Counted from the first letter of the stretch, positions 1 to 8,504 are shown. The stretch: DNA of 10,275 bases from Podila epigama (GCA_015679605.1 JAAAVE010000610.1:5821-16095), one strand, 5' to 3'. Numbers and translations: made by a program. Notes: generated from the letters alone by a model not told the origin.

Positions 1-81
1 TGGCTTGAATGTTGTTGTTGACTGCTTTTTTTTTCTTCTACTCATCTTATTCTACACGTGCATTGCATTTCGCCCTCTTTC

Positions 82-1051
82 TCACTCAAACATGTCCTCA
101 AGTATTTCACTGGTCGCCGCCGCCTCCTGAATATTTCCTAGGGCAGTCTTCAAAATGGTGTCGTGCATAGCCTGCACAGAGTGTCTAGCATCGACCATAA
201 CCCATTCTTTACCCTTGAGCTCAAGGAATACTTGACGGACTCTCTCCTGCAACTCGCGCTTCTCGTACCGTTCCTCTCCAAACCCACCCCGCTTCTCAGC
301 CTCCGCTGTTGGCAGGTCCAGGAAAAAAGTTAGGTCAGGCCTAACAAGACCACGATCAGGATTCTTGCACCAATTCAGATCAAGTCCCTGTGAGTTGAAT
401 GAATCGAAGGAAATAAGATATCGTCTCGTTAGGTGCTACTCTTGACATGTACACGCCTTGTTGAACCTTGACTTGTTGCCATATCCAATCTTAGCTCTCT
501 CTCTCTCTCTCTGTCTCTGGTCTCGATCTACATTTGCCATCTTACCTTGGCTGTTGAAAACGCTACACCCGAGTAGGCATACCTATCGACCACGAGATGA
601 ACACCCTCACGCAATTTACGCTTCATGGCTTGCCTATTCAGGGAAGCAAAAAAGACAACATATCTTTGACTTGAGAATGACTGCATTTTGTTTATAAGAA
701 TAACACGATTTCCTCAATCGAGACGTATAGTAACAAAATGCATCCCACTTACATAGCCTCCCAGCGGTTAGCAGAAAACAAAAGGTGAATCGCCTTATCA
801 TCAAGTTCCTTTGCGTTCGTCAAATACGCATGGATCATTTGACCGATGGTGGTTGTCCGGTCTTAATTTTTGAATAAAAGAGTTGTATAAGCGACCTTTC
901 TCCCTTCTCCTATACGCGAATATCTACCTGGAAACTTGAACAGTTCAACACGATGACCTCGCTCTTTCAATGCTGCGACCAACATGGCGCATTGAGTCGA
1001 CTTGCCCGCTCGGTCACAGCCTTCCAACAGAATGAATCTCCCGCGCGCCAT
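82..1051 (-). CDS. CDC8: Thymidylate kinase (dTMP kinase), 4 exons, complete
   Basis: Phosphorylates dTMP to dTDP with ATP, an essential step of dTTP supply. Exons read on the minus strand: 1051-928, 861-753, 633-546, 387-82. Introns are 66, 119 and 158 nt, all GT-AG (donors GTAGAT, GTAAGT, GTAAGA; acceptors TTAAG, ATAG, ACAG), and joining them gives 208 aa, close to the family's usual ~210-216. Seen: P-loop GCDRAGKS at 11-18 (Arg in the P-loop, the eukaryotic type I pattern), FPDRTTTIG at 40-48 with the Asp codon split by intron 1, FSANRWE at 70-76, DRY at 94-96 followed by [20 protein letters not shown] at 113-121, and a [11 protein letters not shown] segment at 142-149. The start chosen is the ATG directly before [10 protein letters not shown]; an in-frame upstream ATG at 1102 would add only a low-complexity Lys/Phe stretch. 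It is divergent to PYM. Splice sites are by inspection, but each junction restores a conserved motif, so the family call is very secure. Confidence 0.95.
495..512. repeat. (CT)9 microsatellite inside intron 3 of the thymidylate kinase gene
   Basis: Nine CT units in a row lie within the 158-nt third intron (388-545). On the transcribed strand this is (AG)n. It probably has no function and may be polymorphic. Confidence 0.85.
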
Positions 1052-1232
1052 TGAGTTTTTTATTCGTTTTTTTTTAAAAGTTAAAAAAAAAGAAATGGAC
1101 ATCTGTCAAAAACTCCTTCTTCATCATAGTCATCAATGTGACTGCATCTAAGATGTTTGAACCCGTTCATCAAAAAGAAAAAAAATAGGCCCACTTGATT
1201 TTTTTTCACTTTTATTTAATACTCAAGAAAGA
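1052..1232. promoter_or_regulatory. Divergent (bidirectional) promoter between thymidylate kinase and PYM
   Basis: Only 181 bp separate the two start codons, so both promoters and both 5' leaders must lie here or overlap the neighbouring gene. The stretch is rich in A and T tracts (for example 1068-1076 T-rich, 1083-1091 A-rich, 1199-1206 T-rich), which in fungi tend to be nucleosome-poor. TTTATTTAAT lies about 20 nt before the PYM ATG. No MluI cell-cycle box (ACGCGT), as found upstream of yeast CDC8, is present, and no CCAAT box. Confidence 0.7.
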
Positions 1233-1826
1233 ATGTCATCCACCACAACATCCTCCGTCGCAGGAATTCAAGGAGAAGCTGATGCGCGTGTGATTCCCAT
1301 GACCCGTCGTCCTGACGGGACCTACCGCAAGGAACGTAAAGTCCGTCCTGGATATATCCCTCCTGAAGACGTTGTCCGGTACTCGAACCGTGTCCTCGAT
1401 TCCGTCCGCCCTTCTCCTAGCCAAGCGCCCACCACCACCAACACCACCACCAACAATAATGCCGCTCCTAAATCAAAATCTCAGAAAAAGAACGACAAAC
1501 GTAAGGCTAAACGCAAAGAGGATAGTACCGTTGAACCAGGAGAGGCAGGAGGAGATGCTGAGAACGCGAAGGATGACAAAGCAAACCCAGTGAACAGTAT
1601 TACACCTGATCAGACACCCGTCACTGTACCTGTGGCTGCTGCTGCAATGGAAGAGACGAGTGACCCTGAAAAGAAATTACGTGCTCTGAGCAAGAAACTT
1701 CGCCAGATCGAACAATTGAAGGAGCGTCAAGACAATGGTGAAGAGTTGCTTCCCGAACAAACAGAAAAGATTTCAAAGATGCACGAACTCTTGGCTCAAA
1801 TCGAAGCACTGTCTCTAAACAAATGA
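1233..1826 (+). CDS. PYM1: PYM, partner of Y14 and Mago (exon junction complex recycling factor)
   Basis: PYM binds the Mago-Y14 heterodimer of the exon junction complex and the ribosome, and removes EJCs from translated mRNA in the cytoplasm. Single exon, 197 aa, the size of animal PYM (about 200 aa). Seen: the Mago-binding N-terminus at about 19-50, with RVIPMTRRPDGTYRKERKV and then RPGYIPPEDVVRY. A low-complexity Thr/Asn run follows at 67-76, then a Lys/Arg-rich basic stretch at 80-96 and an acidic/polar linker. A conserved charged helix at 146-194 starts EKKLRALSKKLRQIEQLKE and ends with the KISKMHELLAQIEAL segment, the PYM C-terminal region (eIF2A-like, ribosome/40S contact in the family). 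The start is the first ATG after a T-rich leader; the stop is TGA. It faces the 3' end of the Mcp2-like gene. No yeast counterpart exists, since budding yeast lacks the EJC. Confidence 0.93.
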   Translation: MSSTTTSSVAGIQGEADARVIPMTRRPDGTYRKERKVRPGYIPPEDVVRYSNRVLDSVRPSPSQAPTTTNTTTNNNAAPKSKSQKKNDKRKAKRKEDSTVEPGEAGGDAENAKDDKANPVNSITPDQTPVTVPVAAAAMEETSDPEKKLRALSKKLRQIEQLKERQDNGEELLPEQTEKISKMHELLAQIEALSLNK

Positions 1827-1917
1827 TAGAATGGAATCGTCTCTTGAGGAGGGGGGATTTTTGTTTCTCCTTTGCATTCCTTCCTCTTCTTTTCCTTTCC
1901 TTACACGCGTTGGTTAC

Positions 1918-1941
1918 TATAGAAGTATAGAAGTATAGAAG
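1918..1941. repeat. Perfect 8-bp tandem repeat (TATAGAAG)x3
   Basis: Three exact head-to-tail copies (1918-1925, 1926-1933, 1934-1941) in the PYM 3' UTR, 25 nt before the AATAAA. Read directly from the sequence. Confidence 0.9.
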
Positions 1942-1965
1942 AACTGTATTATACTGAAAATTACT

Positions 1966-1971
1966 AATAAA
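1966..1971 (+). terminator. Poly(A) signal AATAAA for PYM
   Basis: A canonical hexamer about 140 nt after the PYM stop codon, in an A/T-rich stretch. This is a usual 3' UTR length for a compact fungal gene. The cleavage site itself cannot be seen. Confidence 0.6.
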
Positions 1972-2185
1972 GGATATAAATTTTGACGCACGAGAAAGAA
2001 TGAAAGAGCAAAGAACTACAGGTTGTCCGGGTTATTTGGGACATCTATTCGAAAAAATGGTATGAATGCTTTTGAAAAATCAAAAAGAAAATGAAAGAAA
2101 GAGCAAAGAGAAGAAAGAAAAAAGTGAAAAGAAAAGCAGTAAAATGAAAAAAAAAAAAAAAAAAACATGAACGTTACAATCTCTT

Positions 2186-4304
2186 TCAAGGAATGAGCGC
2201 GCCAATCTTGGCCATCAATGGGTACAAAAGCGAGTCGGACTGGCCAAGGTCGACCCACCACACAAACAGATCCAAGGTCAAGGTCGTGTGCAGGAAAATG
2301 CAATACGATTTGAACCATGACTGAAGTGTCTTCACCAAGAACTTCACACTGAGCGGTTTTGAGACCAGAGTCTGTCGAATCTCTGACCGGTCAGCCCTAT
2401 AGATCGCCTCAGCACAGTACTGGCCCATCACTGCAAACGTCCGCATCTGCGAACCATCGTCTGCCCCAAGATCCTCATCCAGTGCTCGCAAAAGATCATT
2501 TGTCTTGAACAGCAGTAACAAATCCCTTGGCACCTTGGCCAAGATATCAGCAATCTCAGCAATCCGGTTGCCTGCTCCGTCCGCAATCTTGACCATTTCA
2601 TCCTTGTTCCGTGCTTTCTTGGTAAGCTGAGCATCCTGAACCACAGACCAGTCGCGTCCCGTCAGAATGCAAGAAAACAACTGGTATGCGTCCGTGCCTC
2701 CAAGTTTCAGTGCTCTGTGCTGAATCTCCTTTTCGTCCGATGAAATAATCGCCGTCCACAGGTGAGCATAGTCCAAACGGAATTCAGGAGAGAGTTCTCG
2801 GTACAGTCCGTGATCCAAAAGGATAATTTCAAAGTTGCGGGGTGAAGGGTATCCTGGAGGTGTTGGTCGGATCATGACGTTTCCAGGATGTGGGTCGCAA
2901 TGCACAAAACCGTCTTTGTAGATCATTTGGGAGAAAGTCCGCGCCATCTCGTTGGAGACTTCTGACACTTTGATATTGTTCTTTCGAAGATACTCCAGAT
3001 CGTCGATCCTAGATCCAACCATGACTATATGATACACATGAAATGCTAGTGAGTACAATCACCACAAAGACAAAGAAAATATATGGGAATACATCATGGT
3101 CTCTTTTTTTTTTCTGGCTACTCACACTCCATGACGAGAACTCGGTTGTTGGACCAGACAACATCTGGAACCTTGATCGTCGATTTGCTACCTTCGGCTC
3201 GGGCACGGTTGAAGTTGTCGTTGACCCGGACCGAGTTGGCTGCTTCAATATTAAAGTTAAGCTCCTTGGGAAGACTGACCTGCATCTCCTCACTGAGCCA
3301 TGAAAACTCAAACTCTGGGAAGACATAGGCAATAAACTTGGTCAGTGCTGCCACAGTCTTGATGTCGATCTGTGAAAACTCTCTGAGGGATGGGTGCTGG
3401 ATCTTGACTGCCACCTCATCGCCATTCAAAAGTCGAGCCCGGTGCACCTGAGCCAAAGAGGCCACGCCGATGGGCTCCAGATCAAAAGATGAAAAGTAGG
3501 CCGAGATGGGCTGACCCAGATCTTCAAGGAAAAGTGCTTGGATGGACTCGATAGAGGATGGTGTACATCTGTCCTGGAGAGGTTCCATCGCTGTCGTCCA
3601 TTCGTCAGGTAAAAGATATTTTAAACTGGCAAGATGTTGACCCTAGAATCCAGAGCGATGAATGAGAAAATGTCTGTTAACAAACAGTAATAAAAAAAGA
3701 CAAAGGAACGCAAGGACTCTTTCAAGTTGAAATAAACAAAATGTAAGCACAATACCAGCTTGATATAGATTCCGCCGTTAATTCGAAGCATTTCTCGAAG
3801 TCGTTCAGCACTACGTTTGTGAAGTCTACTCTTTCGAGCAAGTCTCTCCTTCTCATCCTCTGGGTCTCCTTCCTTCAGGTCCCAGTTAGCAAAGTCCAGT
3901 GAGTACTTGTAGTCGATACCCACAGCGATCACAGCTTCACCAGCAATCATCATCCGGCGAAGTGCCAGTGTGCTGTGCCGAAAGTTATCGTTCGTATTAT
4001 ATAGCAAGGCACCTGCAGTCAGCGCCACCACTGGGGCCGTGACCAGGAATGGGATTCGACGAGGCAACTTGACTGAAGAGAAGGGAGCATTAGGTGGCTG
4101 AATAGATGACGAGGCATTAGATGAATGTGAGCTGAAGCGAATTCGACCAAAGTGTGCTGAAGAAGTTTGTGGCATGGTCAATCGGAAGAAGGTTGACGAA
4201 GTCGAGGAGGCAGGGGAAGGAATCCCTGTTCGAGCTAATTGTCGCCCCATCGCGCCCAAGGAGGGCATCCTAGACAATGCAGGCCGCAAAAGTGGCAAGG
4301 TCAT
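2186..4304 (-). CDS. MCP2: Mitochondrial ADCK1/Mcp2-family UbiB (ABC1) protein kinase-like protein, 3 exons, complete
   Basis: Atypical kinase-like protein of the mitochondrial inner membrane; yeast Mcp2 and animal ADCK1 are linked to lipid and coenzyme Q homeostasis. Exons: 4304-3756, 3642-3126, 3024-2186; introns 113 and 101 nt (donors GTATTG, GTGAGT; acceptors CTAG, ATAG); product 634 aa, longer than ADCK1 (~530) or Mcp2 (~570), mostly through the N-terminus. Seen: an Arg/Ser-rich N-terminus with no acidic residue before D106 (matrix-targeting presequence), a hydrophobic segment at 84-102, and the UbiB KxGQ motif KLGQ at 182-185 in the ADCK1-type context GGIYIKLGQHLASLKYLLP. The Ala-rich loop reads PIGVASLAQVH (240-250); the ATP-site Lys is K263 (VAVKIQHP); ELNFNIE follows with E316; the catalytic loop is HCDPHPGN (397-404); DHG at 426-428 replaces DFG, as usual in ADCK1. 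A hydrophobic C-terminal segment spans about 595-615. Intron 1 falls exactly inside KLGQ; intron 2 splits the Phe codon of VMEF. Confidence 0.93.
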
Positions 4305-4609
4305 GTCTGTGATGGAGGGAGGGGATGGAGGGATGGATGGTGTTGGGAAGATTAAGAGAAGGTAGTAATGAAGAAAAGATCGGGTTTAAAAAAAATATAA
4401 CCGTTCTGCGGATTTGGGCCCGTTCCTGTTTGCGTCTTTCCTTTTTTGGGTCGACAAACCAGTTTTTTTTTAAGAGCTATCAGTGTGCTTTGCGACAATT
4501 GACTTTTAAGCAAGGATAATGGTGGTATACGAACGGGTGTCTTTAATAGATAGATAGATGATGAGAGAGTAATAATAATACAAAGGAAAAAGGCAGACAT
4601 GACTCTTGC
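4305..4609 (-). promoter_or_regulatory. Transporter 3' flank and Mcp2-like gene promoter
   Basis: 305 nt between two genes on the same strand. Nearest the kinase start is a pyrimidine-rich leader on the minus strand (4311-4340, CCATCC/CTCC units) with a favourable GACATGACC start context. Near the transporter stop are small repeats: (TAGA)3 at 4547-4558 and a TAATAATAATA stretch at 4570-4580. I find no clear AATAAA on the minus strand and no coding signal. Confidence 0.55.
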
Positions 4610-7600
4610 TTAGAAGCCAAGAGCTGTCATGATGCCATAACCAAGGGTGACGACACACAATGTGGCCAAAATGGAGAGTGGTACGCCAGACTTCAAAAAG
4701 TCAATGGTCCTCAAATAGGGGATGCCCATCTCGTCCTCGAGTGCAATAGCATTCATGTTGGGGAAACCAGAAACAGGAAGACCCATGGCAGCAGAGCAAA
4801 TCAGACCGGTACCCATAACCAGAATACGAGGGTGAGGATCAGCAAAGGAGAGACCGACCTGCTGGACAATAGGCAGGATAATCACGGCAGCGACAGTGTG
4901 CGATACGAACGTGGCAAACACGAGGGTCAGAGCACTGAAAATGATCAACACGACCCACAGTGACAGACCAGCGACAGCCTGTTCAATGTGGTGCGCAATC
5001 GTATCGAGCAATCCAGATGAATCCACGGCTTTGCCAAGCGCAATACCACCCATCGCCAACATGATCACTGTCCACAAAAAGTTGTTGAAATCCTCCTTGT
5101 TGAGCAGGCCGCTTCCAAAGAAGGCAATCAATGGCAAGATGGCAATCACACCCATGTCTCCAAGCTGCTCCTGGAACGAGTTTTCGATGCACCACAAGAT
5201 GACGGTGCCAACCGTCACAAAGCAAATAAACACTTGTGCCATCGTAATAGGCTCCTTAGTAGCGCGGATCGATGGGATCGAAGGTGTGTCTCGCTGTGGA
5301 CGCCAGAGGAGGATGAGCCAGGCCCAGATGATCAGGTCAATAACAATACACAATGGAAGGGCAACTGCGAACCAGTTTCCCCAACTTGGAGCGGGACTCA
5401 TGTTCTGGATGGTAATGATGTTCTGGGGTGAAGAAATCGGTGATGCCATTCCGCCAACATTAGATGCCAAGGCAATGCCCATGATCAAGCAAGGTGCAAA
5501 GGTCGACTTGTGGGGCAAAGTACGAAGGATCGACTAGAGAGAGAAGAGAAGAGGGGGAAAAAAAAAGAACCAATGTGAGAATTATTGTCAACAGGAATAT
5601 GTCTTCATCCTTGCGTCGCCATCAACTGTGCCTCTTGTTTCTCACCTGAATAAGAGAAAAGCATAGGACGGGGGCGGCGACGTTACTAATGAACATGGAG
5701 GAGATCGTGGCTACAAACATATTGGCGAGAAGAACCCACTTGGGATCTGTGCCAGCCTTGCTGAGGACGGAGCTGGCAATAGCCTTTGCAATTCCATACT
5801 TGGACAACGCAGAAGCGATTGTGAATCCTCCGAGCAATAGCATGATGGTCGGCGAGAACATGGAAGAGAACACAACCTTGGTCGCCTGGCCGGTCGTAAG
5901 CGTACGTTTCGTTTCCGGGTCGCGCATGACTTGACACAGCACCGCCAACAGTGGAACCAACAGCGCCGTGGCAAACAAAGGGAACACTTCTGTTGCCCAA
6001 AAATAGGCGACCGTGATAAGAATTGCGAAGCAGCGGTTTTGTTCGCGCGTGTCAAAGATGGAGACGGACATCAAGATCGCAAACAGGATACAACCAATGA
6101 TGCCCAGTACCAAACGACGGAAATCTGCCGCAGTAATGAATCGAACAGGGTGGCCGCAAACCAGCCAAGGCTCGTTCTCCTTGGGGTCAACAGCACGCGC
6201 GCCCTCTGCTTTTCGCTCTTGACCGACCATGTCACGCCAGATGGTGATATACTCGCGCAAATGAGAACGAAGTTCCTTTGCAGCAAGACTCATGTTACCA
6301 CCGGCACATGTGCGGGCATAGATTGCTTGGAGGCGAAGGATCTGTGCATCCAACTGCTGGCGGGATTCAGCCTGGAAGGGTGGAGAAAGATCGACGACCT
6401 CACTCATGTATCTAGCCAAGGTCGTGCAACGAGCCAGCTTGTCGTGTTTCTTGACAATCTTTTGGAAACCAAGGTAGTTGAGGGCGACATACGACTTGAG
6501 TTCGGACAGAAGCATGAAAGTGTCAATGAGACGGCGACGCAAAAGAGCCTCGGTCGTCAGGGGTGCATAGAGAGAAGGCTTTTGATTAGGATTCTCTCGA
6601 ACCACCGAGTTGGCACCAGTGACAATGTCACGCATGGCCGAAATGGAACGTCTCGGGTTGAGTGAGGACTTGCGCTGAGAGACATTTGATTTTGATCTCT
6701 TGAGTTCAGTACCGTGCTCAACATGAGGAACCCGAAGAATGTCTAGACTGTGATGACGCGTGCTAGGACGGGATCCAGCCTCTTGGTGCTGCTGTTGATG
6801 TTGGATGGACTCGTTGTACGGGCTCGTTGACATTGGGTGCACACCTTGCTCCAGGTCATTCAATCGTCTCTTTGACCGTTTCTCGACCGCAGCTTCGTCG
6901 TCCGACTCGATGAGGCATTCGCGCCTCCAGACAATCTGTGTCAAGTCGCCGACAGAGCTTTGACGGCCAAAGGCCTGGGGGTTATATTCGCTACCTTCGG
7001 CATCTGAAAAGGCAATGGCGGTACCTGGTGAGCTGCTTGTCTTGCCGTGTCCGTTTTCGCTTTCACCAGCGACAGTGGACCCGTTGACAGTCGTGGGGAA
7101 GGCAAAGTTACTGGCACCATTCTTGGAGTCTGCGGTAGACTCTTGATCTACAAGACCATCCTTGTCCCACCCCATCATATCCTTCATCAGCTCTTTTTCC
7201 GTTTCTTTGATTTGTTGCTCATCAAGAAGGTTGACGGACATTCGGCGCTCCATCTCCCCAGAGTCAACATCGTCGGCACTGGGGGACTCTTCGCCCCTTG
7301 CGATACGCTCCTTCTTATTCTTGATCTCCTCGAGTTGCCATTGACGGTCAACAGCCTCGAGTTCCGCAGAGAGTTCACGTTCTTTACGGACGTAGAACGA
7401 TGTAATCTTGGCCAGTTCCTTGGCCAGTCCGCGCTCAAAGGCTGCACTCTCGGGTGGGAAAATATCGCTGGCATTCTGGTCGGTGTTATTTGCTGGTGTA
7501 GACTGACCGCCGTCCTTGCGATTGAAGATACGTCCAAACTTGGAGGGCTTTTCCGATACCCCAAGGCCATGCTCAATGTCGGAAGGACGAGAGGCGGAAC

Positions 7601-8504
7601 CTTCTTGGGTGGCATTATACTTTTCGATGGCATAGAGTGTCTTTTTGAGATTCGAATAAGCAATGTATTCGCTGGCCCAGTCCGGCACTATCGTGGTGGT
7701 AGTTTGAAAAAAACGCGTGAAGTAGGAAGCACAGTCAATGGTGGTGAACGAATTCTTCTTGTGGTGTTTGTGTAAATGGGACTTTGCCAGGGCATCATTG
7801 TTGCGGATGAGAGGTGCGATGGGCGCCATGTAGTAGGTGAGGAAGAGGCAGTAGTTGGCTCTGTGAAGTATGAGAACATGAGATGACAAGAGATGAGAGT
7901 GTGGAATGAGAAGGGAGTGTGTCTTTCGTTGGACTGCATGTGCTTTAAAAAGGATCGCTGGTGCCTTCTGTCCCTCCTGAATATATCATTCAATATTATC
8001 ATTCAATGTTGGTTGGCGCCAGTGTTAACACCAGGAGCCATGGAATAATGATATTTTATCCCTTGCCCTTCTCTCCTCTAAGGAGAGAGGGAGAGGGAAA
8101 GGGAGAACGAGAGGGAGAATGGGAGTGAGATCGAGAGGAGATAAAGACAGCATAAAACTATAGGTTGGAGTCAAGACATGGCAATCTTGCACTTTCCAAA
8201 AAAGGAAGTCGTGTGACAGTGATGGGATGATGGGATGATGGGTGTGCAAAAAAAAAAATATATAAATGAAGGGAGGTGTAGAGGTGTAGAGGTGTGGAGG
8301 TGGAGGTTGTGTGTGTGGATTGAATGGGACATGCTAGGAACGCGAAATGCGTATTGGAGCTGCATCAGGCAAGGAGAGGCCACCCACTGGCTTTCCATGC
8401 ATTATACATGGAGGATGCACATTGAAAAATGAAGACGAGTTGCTATGCAAGAGGACATGGTCCCTACCAGTGTTGAACTGTAGACTGTGACTAAACTTGA
8501 CCAT
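4610..8504 (-). CDS. PHO91: SPX-domain low-affinity phosphate transporter, Pho91 type (DASS superfamily), 3 exons, complete
   Basis: Moves phosphate across the vacuolar or plasma membrane (Pho91 is vacuolar, Pho87/Pho90 plasma-membrane); the SPX domain reads inositol pyrophosphates. Exons: 8504-8468 (37 nt), 7687-5646, 5533-4610; introns 780 and 112 nt (donors GTAGGG, GTGAGA; acceptors ATAG, CTAG). The join is in frame and gives exactly 1000 aa (yeast relatives ~880-920). Exon 1 encodes MVKFSHSLQFNT and the first base of V13, then VPDWASEYIAYSNLKK: the canonical SPX start, with ligand-site residues Y23 and K27. SPX motif 2 lies at about 94-123 and motif 3, YLGFQKIVKKHDKL, at 417-430 (K422, K425, K426). 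Between them is a long Ser/Gln/Arg-rich insert. About 12 membrane segments start near 535. Transporter signatures: SNVAAPVLCF (680-689), ASNVGGMASPISSPQN (716-731), SHTVAA (904-909). The 8504 ATG has a near-ideal AACCATGG context and no ATG in the ~190 nt before it. The family is certain; Pho91 rather than Pho87/90 rests on N-terminal resemblance. Confidence 0.95.
8070..8088. repeat. Short perfect inverted repeat (8-bp arms, 3-nt loop) in the long intron
   Basis: TCTCTCCT, loop CTA, AGGAGAGA. Pairing can continue past a one-base bulge into flanking CCC/GGG. Such an element can arise easily in pyrimidine/purine-biased sequence, so function is doubtful. Confidence 0.6.
8221..8244. repeat. 8-bp tandem repeat (GATGGGAT)x3, last copy imperfect
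   Basis: Two exact copies (8221-8228, 8229-8236) and a third with two changes (8237-8244, GATGGGTG), inside the long intron. Confidence 0.8.
8273..8302. repeat. 8-bp tandem repeat (GAGGTGTA)x3 plus a partial unit
   Basis: Copies at 8273-8280, 8281-8288 and 8289-8296 (last base changed), then GAGGTG. It runs on into a short GT-rich stretch up to about 8318. It lies within the transporter's first intron. Confidence 0.85.

Larger units (their letters stand above)
1827..2185. other. Convergent 3' intergenic region between PYM and the Mcp2-like gene
   Basis: 359 nt shared by the 3' UTRs of two genes that face each other. It holds an 8-bp tandem repeat, an AATAAA for the plus-strand transcript, a purine-rich stretch (about 2060-2140, mainly GAAA/AAAG), and a run of 19 A at 2147-2165 that ends about 20 nt beyond the kinase stop codon. 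On the kinase mRNA that run would be U19. I find no AATAAA on the minus strand here and no coding signal. Confidence 0.75.
7688..8467 (-). other. Long first intron (780 nt) of the SPX phosphate transporter
   Basis: Donor G|GTAGGG at 8467; acceptor CGATAG| at 7688, preceded by a run of seven T and a CATTGAC branch-point-like sequence about 45 nt upstream. Splicing joins G to TG to make Val13. It is 5 to 12 times longer than the other five introns here. It carries a purine-rich block on the plus strand (8081-8145), a short hairpin, two 8-bp tandem repeats and an A10 tract followed by TATATAAA (8249-8266). On the minus strand the reading frame is open across the acceptor from an ATG at 7889, so a retained intron could be translated into the SPX frame. 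No separate gene is visible inside. Confidence 0.85.

Noticed and set aside
55-60. CACGTG, a Pho4-type site, with a phosphate transporter in the same window
   Set aside because: It lies in the 3' flank of thymidylate kinase, over 8 kb from the transporter's promoter. A single 6-mer is expected by chance.
1-81. Possible gene or signal at the left edge
   Set aside because: This is the 3' flank of thymidylate kinase only; no AATAAA on the minus strand and no frame worth calling.
458-697. 79-codon plus-strand frame
   Set aside because: It lies over introns and exon 3 of the thymidylate kinase gene on the other strand and has no recognisable motif.
1052-1102. Upstream in-frame start extending thymidylate kinase by 17 residues
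   Set aside because: The extension is a translation of A/T tracts. The family's conserved sequence begins right at the ATG at 1051.
2016-2318. 100-codon minus-strand frame rich in Phe
   Set aside because: It is a product of the purine-rich and A19 tracts plus an out-of-frame read of the kinase's last exon.
3043-3328. Plus-strand frames of 81-86 codons
   Set aside because: They are antisense to kinase exon 2 and intron 2, with no motif.
5931-6665. 244-codon plus-strand frame (and another at 7047-7775)
   Set aside because: Both are antisense to the confidently identified transporter exon and show no family motif; they are codon-bias shadows.
5622-7889. Single long frame starting at ATG 7889 as the transporter's N-terminus
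   Set aside because: Its first 67 residues do not resemble SPX, while the 37-nt exon at 8468-8504 supplies the exact canonical SPX start in phase with good splice sites.
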